Below the pieces are notes generated by a model. It made no database searches. It was given only the letters and a program-made list of their open reading frames with translations, and was not told where the DNA came from. Positions 30,501-38,974 of a stretch of 38,974 nt of DNA are shown here, piece by piece. Source of the stretch: Rhynchonema sp. JSB1_4 (taxonomy: Eukaryota > Nematoda > Chromadorea > Monhysterida > Xyalidae); assembly GCA_030248065.1 (NCBI GenBank), contig JASAMV010003960.1, positions 1 to 38,974 of the forward strand, written 5' to 3'. A program made the position numbers and the translations under genes. Each line of letters begins with the position of its first letter. Position 1 is the first letter of the stretch.

Positions 30501-33500
30501 TATCAACGTTTATTTTGATCGATTCGCAGATTGACGAAGAGCTGGATTTCAACGAATACGTCGACACAAACTTTTTCGAGGCGTTCACAGTTGGCAACGC
30601 TGTCGTTGTCGGCGCAATGGCCATCCTCAACGCACTTTTGTGGTATATTTAGATATATTATTTTATCTTTGTATATTTATTTTTGCAAATATATCCAATT
30701 TTGTGTTGTTCCAGAAAACTGATTGCAATGGACCAATGCAGTCATTGGTGCCGGCTAAAAAATTGTAAAAAACCTATGTAGGTATTCATCGTTACTGTCA
30801 CGCCTCGAGCGGTTGTTGATGTTTACACCCTTTTCGTGTCTGAAACGAAATAAAAGTGCTACTACTACTACCACTACACTCCAACCAAATCAAGCTTTGA
30901 AGGTGGAACGTTCGGCAACTGAAACAGGCGGCCAGCAACGCGACGACAACAAGCAGTACAGTGGCGCATAAGCAGAAGGACGAAATGAACCGCAAACGAG
31001 AGGCGAGTGACCTGATGTGTCCAAGTATGGAAAGAACTCGAAACGAGCAAAACCTCAGAAATGAATTGGCCAATTCCCGTGTTTGGACCTGCTATAAGCA
31101 GGGTTGGGCTAAAAAAAAGTAAAAAATTTTTTTGTAAAAAAAGTTTTTTTTAAAAAAAGCTCGCCACTTTTACGGTTTTTAAAAATTAGAAAAGTAAGTT
31201 CACTTTTTTATTATTTCACAACTTTTTTTATTATTTTCTCCCTTTTTGTGGTAAAGATGCATGTTTTTACGCATGTTTCTGCCTGTTTTTCTCAAAAAAA
31301 TCGCCTGCGGCGCTTATTCGCATCGGTACAGTGTCATTACAACGTTAGACAGTCCGTGGCTCTACTAAACAACCTGAGCAGCCGTCATTATGTGCGCATT
31401 CAGTTATTCCAGGAAGTCACATCTGCTTGAAGTCCAAAATTATCGTTCCAACACCGCGGGTTATGCAGCTGTTTTCATGTAACTTTGCTTAAAAAATGTG
31501 TCAATCATTTGCCTTTCCCGTGACTTCACTTTCCCTTCACTTTTTATACTACAATCTACAGATGTTGGTACATATGGTGGACAGGCTATCCCCAACGCGA
31601 ATTGTCACGTTATCTGGCTCATTGTAAAAAATATAACCTAACTACTGCCCGTTTGGGAATGGGAACACAACTGGTCGGTATCAACTATTCCTATATTCTC
31701 AAGTGCAATCAAATATACATACAAAAATTTTCGACAACTTTTCACGTTGAGAACGGAAATTTTTGTGGTCCGGAATAAAAAAAGTAAATCTTAAAAAATT
31801 TTTAAAAATTCAAAAAAGTTAAAAAAAAGTTCGATAATAAAAATATTTTTTAATCCAACCCTGGCTATAAGTCAAAACAGCCCGGAAAACAAAAGTGTCT
31901 GCCCTAAGGGCTCTGCCAGATAGACCCGAAACGCGAAACATAAATTTTTTCCATGCCCATGTTTCGGGTTTTGAAAAAAACCGAAACCCGAAACACGAAG
32001 CGTGATAATCGAAAATGTTTCGACTGACAGTATAAACTGTTTACGTCAGCTACAAGCGGCAAAACCGAAACATTTTCGATTATCATGCATCGTGTTTCGG
32101 GTTTCGGTTTTTTCAAAACCCGAAACCCGAAATACAGACATAGAAAAAAATTTATGTTTCGGGTCACGGGTTTCGGGTCTGTCTGGTGAAGCTCTAATTC
32201 GTCACTCTACCTTCTCCCCTTGTCAAATGAGTCACGCACAAACTGTGTGGCAAGCTCAAATTGTCGGGCTGGCCTTACCCCATGCAAATGTACATGAATG
32301 AAACATCACAGGCCAAATTAAATACCTTGGTGGTTACGACCACCACATTCTGCGTCATCACATCCCTACCAATGTTGCTGAACACGGCATTGCGCAATGT
32401 GGCGCCCGACTCTGACGTCACGCAGTTCAGCGGCGCGTTAGTGGGTTAGTGTATTGTTGTGTCAATCGGTATACTCGTGAGAAACGCCACTTGACAGAAA
32501 AATACCTAAATTTGTCTTTTTTTCCTTTAGACAGTTGATGGTTTTGTTTGTTTTGTGTTTTTCGCGATAGAGGCACATTCTAGCCATAAAACAGTTGTTT
32601 GATTTGGCGTGTCGTGAACCAATTTTCAGGCTGGTCAAAGCTTATGATTTTAGTACATCGCAAGAACAAAACGGTCGAACAATCTGAGCAACGTCACTTA
32701 GCACGCAAATCCACAAGCTGGTCCAGTTTGAATTTTACTGGCTCTGATTTCGACCAGTGCAAGATTGGTAGACTGTTCGCTTGCAGTTTCACGCCATTCA
32801 ATGTCCGAAGTTTTAAGGGCGCGCCCATGTAGGCCAGGGCCAGGGCCGGGGCCATGAAAAATAATCTATGTCCGAGGCCCTGGCCCCGGCCCTGGCCTAC
32901 ATGGGCGCACCGACAGGGCCGGGGCCGGGGCCGGGGCCGGTGCGAAACATTTTTCTGGATAGGCGACGTTTCAACTACAGGGTTGTCAATAAACCAACAT
33001 TGGTTTCGTGTATGCAGCTGTGCGTGCGTTTTCACGTTGGGTGCGCTATTGCCTGATTTATCAAGAGCATCACTGTCTTGTGTTTTTCTTTAGATCATAC
33101 AAATTTGCAAATTGCAAATTCGGGCTGCAGTTTGAAACATTGTTGACAAAACACTGAACTTCTACCCGCAATTATACACATATAGTCCGCTTTTGAACGT
33201 GCACATACACGGCGTGCGCTTTTCGCTTATTGGTTGAATTATAGGTTACTCGAATATCGCGCAGTCATGTCGTTTACTGTGGTTGCTCAAACAATTTATG
33301 TCATCTGGTGACTTTTCATCAGCCAGTATTTTTAAGAATAAACAGTTTTATATTAATTTGCTTGAACAAATACATATGCATAACCTAAATAAAACCCCAA
33401 AATGACCGTGCCCTTGATACATCAGGCAACAGCACACCCAACACGAACACACACGCACAGCTGCATATGTATGCGAAACCAATGTTGGATTATTGACAAC

Positions 33501-33951
33501 CCTGTAGTTCTGACGTCGCCTATCCATAGAAAAATATTTCGCACCGGCCCCGGCCCCGGCCCCGGCCCTGTCGGTGCGCCCATGTAGGCCAGGGCCGGGG
33601 CCGGGGCCAGGGCCTCGGACATAGATTATTTTTCATGGCCCCGGCCCCGGCCCCGGCCCTGGCCCTGGCCTACATGGGCGCGCCCTAAAATTGGCTCACA
33701 AAAGTATTTTATGAATCGCCACAGCAGCGTAATAATGACATAAACCCCGACTGTTTAATCAAAATATTATGCAAACTTCTTTGAAACATCACCTAGGCAT
33801 GATGACCGTGCTGAACTCAACGGCCAACTTCTTCATCTACGCGGTCAGCAACGAAGAATTCCGACTGGCGCTGAAAACGATGTTCTGTGGCAAATCCAAT
33901 CAAGTTGGATCTACGACACCCGCAGCGAAAGCTGACAAATCCGAGGAATGA
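27514..33951 (+). CDS. Rhodopsin-like GPCR, right-arm copy; exons intact but one splice junction looks damaged
   Basis: Mirror of the left receptor. Exons: 27514-27717, 28003-28107, 30176-30308, 30365-30471, 30530-30639, 30715-30777 (donor uncertain), TM6 exon about 32,250-32444, and TM7 exon 33797-33951. Exons 3-5 are virtually identical to the left copy, including the ADRYYAVKHPIDY motif. TM7 reads NSTANFFIYAVSNEEFR. The A-to-T frame change seen right after FTRLVR falls past the proposed exon 1 donor and is harmless. At the ICL3 junction, the donor of exon 6 carries four extra bases. The acceptor that serves the left copy is replaced by unrelated sequence, so I cannot join exons 6 and 7 in frame. 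Two Harbinger-like elements (28,194-29,667 and 32,817-33,685) sit in its introns. It may be a working gene with altered splice sites or a decaying copy. Confidence 0.72.
28780..28975 (+). pseudogene. Decayed histone H4-like gene remnant inside a transposon
   Basis: The stretch around 28,790-28,905 aligns by eye to the H4 segment [27 protein letters not shown] with frame breaks. The clearest part reads RLFGRRGGIIRSAS, where H4 has [12 protein letters not shown]. Further on, GTGTAGCCGCTGAACCGT resembles the codons for VYALKR near the H4 C-terminus. A CCAAT box (28,668 region) and a TATTTAA TATA-like stretch (about 28,716) lie upstream and a histone-type stem-loop downstream. The central part of the gene is missing and several frameshifts are present, so it is non-coding. 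Confidence 0.45.
28976..28991 (+). promoter_or_regulatory. Histone mRNA 3' stem-loop
   Basis: GGCCCT CTTC AGAGCC followed by ACCACC. The canonical element is a 6-bp GGYYCU/AGRGCC stem with a four-base UUYC-type loop and ACC afterwards. One C-A mismatch is present. Its position just after the H4-like remnant supports both calls. Confidence 0.55.
29908..30155. mobile_element. Foldback element in right GPCR intron 2
   Basis: Mirror of 10,488-10,730 with the same pair of GAAACATT boxes (29,999 and 30,058). Confidence 0.75.
31099..31863. mobile_element. hAT-like element, mirror copy in right GPCR intron
   Basis: Same terminal repeats and the same TSD read on the other strand (GCTATAAG at 31,091-31,098 and 31,864-31,871). 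Six bases shorter than the left copy. Confidence 0.85.
31918..32185. mobile_element. Foldback element with CCGAAACC arm repeats, right arm
   Basis: Mirror of 8,461-8,720 with small indels. Boxes at 32,014 and 32,067. Ends beside the damaged TM6-exon acceptor. Confidence 0.75.
32817..33685. mobile_element. Harbinger-like foldback element, right arm only
   Basis: GGGCGCGCCCATGTAGGCC ends, flanked by perfect TAA TSDs (32,814-32,816 and 33,686-33,688). The left arm keeps the empty site at 7,843-7,845. Arms are GGCCCTGGCC/CCGGGG minisatellite with the GGACATAGATTATTTTTC spacer. GAAACAT sits at the inner end of the left arm (32,944). The interior (33,100-33,400) shows no gene. Confidence 0.85.
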
Positions 33952-34659
33952 AATAATGTTGTCATAATGCTCGCTCACAAACATACCGTATATTTTCTTT
34001 GTGACATGGCTATGTCGTGTTTGAATAGCATATTTACATAAATACGCCCCTCTAGCTTCACCTCATACATCGTCCTGCTAGTTTGGTACTTGTTGATTAG
34101 CTTGTTTTTTTATTATCTGTTTTTTTCCATCAAAAGTACTTTTCTATTTTTATTCGATTCCAATAAAACCAATTAAAGTGGATGCACGGTGACACAACAG
34201 TTGAGGAAACCTTCTTTCATGAACTTGGACTCCGCCGCCTGTGCGTGCAGATTCAGAGACGTGCTGCACCTCATTCGGAACCTGCATTTTTCTTGTCTTT
34301 TTTCTGTTCGAACGATCGCGCAACGCAACGTCATTGCCCCGTCACTTTCCCTCTTTACGATTCAGGAAAAAAATTGACCAATTCTTATAAAGTCATTGTG
34401 CAACCAATATCAGACACAACAGCTTGGGGTCGAATAAGCAAGATTCACTCATAAGCCACACAGAACTGAGAATATAAGCTACAGAAATATACTTGTCGGG
34501 TAGCTAAATCAGTCGTATATGACCGACCTTATGGGGTATGACATCGAAGTGTTTAAGTTTTTTATTTTTGCTGTGTTGAATTCACTTCCCGGACGGAGCG
34601 TTCGTGCTTTTGGAATTCCAAACAGGATATGCCACCTGTACTACTCACCACTAGCGGAT

Positions 34660-35030
34660 CCAGAGAGGGCCACATGGACCAAGGCCTCCGTTTGGTCAAA
34701 GAAGGCCTGAAGAAGGCCACCATTTCGGAGGAATGAAAGGAAACGGACACATATATCGCAGGATCTTGGCTCTGATACACTTAAAAGGTCCGAAAATCGC
34801 GCGCTTCGCGAGTCAGATACATCCATTTCCATGAATTTTTGCTGTCGCGCGCGCAAAAGGTGCCAAAAAGTTCACGAGCTATGCGCGCATGCTCATATTT
34901 TTTGTGGTTATTTGGCGTAAAATCGCTTAATTATAAACCAGCACTAGATAAAAACGACTTTTGAACTATCGAACATGCAGTATTTAAAAATGACTTGCCC
35001 CCCCCCTTGGCCGAAACCTGCCATCCGCCG
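34660..35030. mobile_element. Copy of the CAGTGGCGGA-type element, right arm
   Basis: Mirror of 6,503-6,880, including the C-run near 35,000 and the GGATCCAGAGAGGGCC end at about 34,660. Confidence 0.5.
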
Positions 35031-35996
35031 CTGCCACAACCTGCATACCATATGGTACTTATGCCAGGAAAATCGGCAGTAATTACAAAATGACATTTTA
35101 ATGAGCAACGTCTTCTGCTCGACACAAGAAGGTTAATAAGGCAACAGTGCAAATGAAACGTAAATTATATCTTGATTTGGTCGGCAGTTAGATTTGCAGT
35201 TCATCGTACAAACATTTTAATCCGGGTGGTACAACGCAGAAAAGTCACGCGTCTTGTTGCTTGGTCGTCAAACGCAAGCAGCCTTGAATGACACCACGAT
35301 GAAGACAACATGCGGCATGTTGGGGCTGCGTGGACGACGGGAGTTGAAGAGCTGCGTTGACTGCACTAGCATCAGCCAAATGTCACACAACATTATTTCT
35401 CCAAACCATGGCCAATTACAGCATCAACATTAATTTGTTCTTTCATTCGTTCGTTCGTTCGTTCTCCAAACCATGGAAAATTACATCGTTCGGTTAAGGA
35501 ACTGCAATGTGCGATTTTCTTCGTCGAAACAGCGTTTCAATAGGATTGACGTTTTGGTGCGTTCATTTTAGCCTTTTTTGTCACACACAGGTTGAATTGC
35601 TTCCAAAGCTATGACACTTTCTGCCACTTTCCAAAATTACCACGGAAGTTCGACTCAGCGCCTCGGGGCTTTATTTTGGATTTGGACATGCGTCTGTTTT
35701 TAATTTTGAAACACGAAACTTATCCCAAATAAGCCTCCGGGGGCGAATTCGGGATAATTTCCGAATAAAAGCCCCCGGGCTCACTTTGGATACTGTCGCA
35801 TTACGCAAGAAGCATTGCATGGTAATTGTTGCACTACATGTGCATGCCCGATTTTGTTTCTTTTATGCAAATACAGTATAGGCCTTCGATACGTGTGTTG
35901 TACCCAAGTTGCACTGCGGGTCTAATTCGGAAAACTAAAGTCAGCACCGGGGCTTCTTAATCGGCCTTTCACAAAGTTTGCCCACCTTGCAGCATT

Positions 35997-36227
35997 GTGC
36001 TCGCGGCCGTTGGCAGGCTTCTGGTTCAGAGCGGTATGTTTGCGTGCGACGATAGCGCCCGTTATCATCCGAGCGCCTGCCGAGCCGTCTACATTGAAAC
36101 ATCAGCCTGCACTGACAAACAAGCGTCCGACTATACGTTTGCCGTGCAGCATTGCCGAAAAACGTGCCATTTATGTTCGAACGATGGCTTGAAATTTATT
36201 TCGAGCTTCAAAAAGCACAATTTTTGA
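35997..36227 (+). CDS. ShKT-domain terminal exon, right-arm copy
   Basis: Mirror of 5,307-5,537. All six cysteines are retained, with the same acceptor-like CACCTTGCAG upstream and the same stop. The changes I see within the domain are CGG/CGA and CGC/CGA Arg codons, both silent; one Phe/Leu change lies before the domain. The position between GPCR and transporter is the same as in the left arm. Upstream exons not identified. Confidence 0.58.
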   Translation: MLAAVGRLLVQSGMFACDDSARYHPSACRAVYIETSACTDKQASDYTFAVQHCRKTCHLCSNDGLKFISSFKKHNF

Positions 36228-37000
36228 CAATATAATCGCAATTCTTGAATAAGTTGTTTTTCTAAACGCGTGCCCCCGGCCCCCAGATTTCGCAGACATG
36301 TCTGCAGATAGGTCTCTGTACTGCATAATTATCTTTTGTAGTTATGTCTCGTAGTTATAAATAACTGATATATTGCAGTGCAATATTTTATGCGAAAAAT
36401 GTCATTGATGTCTCCACTTTTAACGCAACACTGTACTGTAATCGATAAATTTCGTTGCAATGCTATTTATAGAAAGCACGATAAATTTTTCAGAACTGTT
36501 TTGCTGCCAGCTCGCTGGGAATGACTCTGTTTTGGCAAATGCAGATTATTTTTGTGTGTATATGCTTGTTGTTCACTGGTGCCATGATGTTATCAGCGAC
36601 GAAAATATAATGTCCGTGTGAAAATACCGTAAAAAGTGTCCAGCACCCCATAAATTTTCACTGCCGTGTTTATCGTGTTCCTGTTCAAAAACAAATCCAT
36701 TTAAAATATGACGAACAAACCTATTAGTCACGCTGGAAGAACTCTTGAGCCAGAGCAAAGCTGCTCGCTGCGACTGATCTCAGCTGCTATATTGCCATGC
36801 CAACTGGATCAAGCTGACGCGCTGCTTTGCTGGGCGCCGGGAACGTGCGCATAAAACGCAACCATCATAATGTGTTAGGTTTATCCATGCTGATTTTGTT
36901 ATCTCTGCTAAAGTTTTGATGTCTAAGCATTTTCAAACAAAAATTTTAGTAGATTTCGGTTTAGTTATTTCTTTCAAATTTGTTCAACATACTAGATAAA

Positions 37001-38761
37001 ATGCCGGAAGAAAGCATCTCGGCAGATGAGGCCCCTGTGCTCAAGCAGGACGGTACGCGCGCCTGGCTGGTGCTGCTGGCTGGATTTGTCGCATATGCAC
37101 TGGCATTTGGCATGCCTATGAGCTCAGGTGCGTGTTGTTTGAACCAAGCTGTCTGACTTCTATCAAGACTTTAAGTTGGACACAGTTCCAATTGATTTCG
37201 ATATTTCAGTCAGGTCCGGCTTCTGGGCTCAGTTTGGGCTAAATTTGAAACGTTTAGCCAATATATTTTAAGATGTATAATCTTTCAGGTGTGTTTTTCG
37301 TGCACGTGCTACGCGTGTTTCCGGATGCCAACCGTCAGCACGTCTCCCAGCTGGTGTCGCTCTCCTATGTCGTATCGATGCTTTCTGGTAAGGTTGGAGA
37401 TCAGTCGCGTCTTTATGCACGCTCAAATTGTGATGTTTCGTTTTTTGTTTGAAACGTATTCATCACAGTCAGCGATCCTGGTCCGTGCTGCTGGCTGACT
37501 GCACTCACAAGTAAAAATTGTCCAAAAGGCCATCAAAATCGTTTTCGACTACCATTTTGGTACCACTTTGCCCCCGCTCCGTAGTTTTGTTTATGACCTC
37601 TTTCATTTTTCGTGACATGCAGCCCCCTACTGACCACTTCAGGCCTGCTGGCCAGTTTCCGTGTCTATGGTCTGCTGGGTGCCCGCCGATCTGTGATGTT
37701 GGGTGGTACAATCATGAGCGCCTCTTGTTGTTGCGTGCTGTTCGTGCGACAATTGTGGAGCGCTTATATGGTGCACATCGGTATCGGAATCGGTTAGCGC
37801 AAAAATAATGTGTCGAAAGTTGCGAAATTTTCCGTGAAAAATCGATGCCTTAAAGCGAACACAAGGCTTATCATTTTTTGTCTGGCAAGGTTCCTCGTGC
37901 TGTCAAACTGCAGGCGTGATCTGGTGATAGCGACTGCAAACGTTTAACGGTCATGTGACGGTCAAATGTTTGGCCAAATTGTCTCAAGTCAATTCAGGTC
38001 ATCGACTAAAATCGTCGACTCAAAGCAACCCTGGTTGAACGTCCGAAATAATAACATGGTTGGGGTGTGAGTTGACGCCTTCAGTTGACGATATGAATTG
38101 ACCACACAGCAATAAGGCCGCTCTCGGACCAAAGCAAAAAGTAAAAAGTGTGCTGCAAACTTCTTGCTCTTTGCTTTATTGCTTTTGTCAGAGAGTGGCC
38201 TAAGCCAGGATCTCACTGTTTGTCAGGCAGTGGTATCGTAATGACACCGTTGTTCACCGTGCAAACCGAGCATTTTGCCAAACATCGACGTTTTGCGCTG
38301 GCAGCGCAATCGACTGGTGGTTCCGTTGGTTGGTGGGTGCCATGCTGTTCACCTTTTTGTCACAATTACAGGCGTTTGCATTGCCGGCAAATATTACAGG
38401 CATTTTTGCGCAATGCAATATCAAAATTGATGTGTTTAGTCGGCAAAACACGAGGAATAGTTTGCTAAAGCGAGAAGAAACATATCATCATCTCTAAATA
38501 AAACTTTGCTGATCCTTTATAAAACTGCTAACCATTTTGGCGTATAGTTTTCCAATTTTTGGTTGCACGAATCACAGAATTATCCAAATGTACAACTCAA
38601 TTGATCCAACGACCACCTAGGCATCTTCGTCCTATCGCCTCTGTTTGAGCATCTGGTCAACGAATACAATTGGCGCGGTGCAATGTTCGTTATCGGCGCG
38701 ATTGTGCTCAACATCGTGCCCTGTGGATTGGTGATGCGCCGACCTGATACGATCATTGCCG
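37001..38761 (+). CDS. Monocarboxylate transporter-like MFS protein (SLC16 family), right-arm copy, exons 1-5, cut by window edge
   Basis: Mirror copy of the left-arm transporter. Exons: 37001-37127, 37289-37387, 37643-37792, 38227-38328, 38621-38761, all phase-1 GT-AG introns. Exons 6-10 would lie past position 38,974. Exon lengths equal the left copy except exon 3, which is 150 rather than 147 nt. The extra codon adds an Arg in the ASF-VYGLLGARR stretch, and the left copy has the spacing expected for the family. The N-terminus reads MPEESISADEAPVLKQDGT, so the DG..RAW signature is kept. Coding differences from the left arm are few and in frame, so the visible part looks functional. The rest cannot be judged here. 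Confidence 0.82.
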
Positions 38762-38974
38762 GTACCGTCGGGTGGTCTCAGTTCAAGTTTGGTAGCCGCT
38801 GTGGTCATTTAATAAAGTAGTAGTGGTGCCTTAAAAGGAGCAAGTTTGGTATCAAGATATTTTCGGTGAAATGCACTTTTGGTTGAGATTTTCATTGGGA
38901 CAATAATTGGTTTAATGTAAACAGTGGTGCGCATCTGTAGATCAACGACTCTCATCAGTCTTGTCGACTCCTAT

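Larger units (their letters stand above)
26950..38964. repeat. Right arm of giant inverted duplication
   Basis: Reverse complement of the left arm, about 2.6 kb longer. Most of the excess is two Harbinger-like insertions (1,474 and 869 bp) and a 276-bp mariner-like MITE. Exons are nearly identical to the left arm while introns carry more substitutions and small indels. The arm continues past the window end. Confidence 0.95.

Noticed and set aside
1..38974. The whole palindrome as a whole-genome-amplification chimera
   Set aside because: The arms differ by substitutions, indels and clean transposon insertions with target duplications, which an in vitro foldback would not produce. A haplotype mis-join remains possible.

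Overview
This window is animal (metazoan) nuclear DNA. It shows multi-exon genes with GT-AG introns, an SLC16-like transporter, a rhodopsin-like GPCR, a ShKT-type cysteine exon, and abundant non-autonomous DNA transposons with clean target-site duplications (TSDs). I cannot place the lineage further; it looks like an invertebrate of moderate GC content.

The dominant structure is a giant imperfect inverted duplication. The left arm (about 2,550-11,930) matches the reverse complement of the right arm (about 26,950-38,964). The right arm runs off the window edge, so the palindrome is larger than what is seen. Each arm carries the same gene order pointing outward: GPCR, then a ShKT exon, then a monocarboxylate-transporter-like gene. 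On the left these are on the minus strand: GPCR 11,636-7,580 (8 exons, 351 aa), ShKT exon 5,537-5,307, transporter 4,527-519 (10 exons, 457 aa). On the right they are on the plus strand: GPCR from 27,514, ShKT exon 35,997-36,227, transporter from 37,001 with exons 1-5 only before the edge. Hand-built exon models close in frame on the left. Exon identity between arms is very high, while introns differ by substitutions, indels and transposon insertions. The arms may be two diverged alleles or copies on one chromosome, an old inverted duplication, or a joined pair of haplotypes.

The 15 kb between the arms (11,930-26,950) is a nest of smaller palindromes. An inner palindrome (24,020-25,498 with 26,275-27,770) gives a third, truncated copy of GPCR exon 1. 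A second foldback has arms 21,465-22,130 and 23,365-24,000. The unique DNA in their two loops holds exons of another minus-strand gene: a signal-peptide exon resembling the start of a Cys-loop receptor (26,080-25,794), and three mutually in-frame C-terminal exons (25,562-25,518, 23,119-22,853, 22,779-22,585). A probable plus-strand secreted protein with a Pro-Gln-Pro-Val repeat lies at 17,414-19,704.

Mobile elements explain most of the rest. There are hAT-like elements with perfect 8-bp TSDs (8,774-9,544, its mirror 31,099-31,863, and 19,827-20,474). Harbinger-like foldbacks have TTA/TAA TSDs (15,500-16,455; 28,194-29,667; 32,817-33,685), the last two only in the right arm with intact empty sites in the left arm. 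There are also mariner-like TA-flanked MITEs and many small foldbacks. The element at 28,194-29,667 appears to carry a decayed histone H4 gene with its 3' stem-loop.

The most unusual signal is that foldbacks with unrelated arms share two short boxes. One is GAAACATT/AATGTTTC near the inner ends of the arms. The other is an A/T-rich spacer around ACATAGAATAAAAA between arm repeat blocks. The 7-mer GAAACAT (either strand) occurs more than 50 times by eye in 39 kb, where about 5 are expected.
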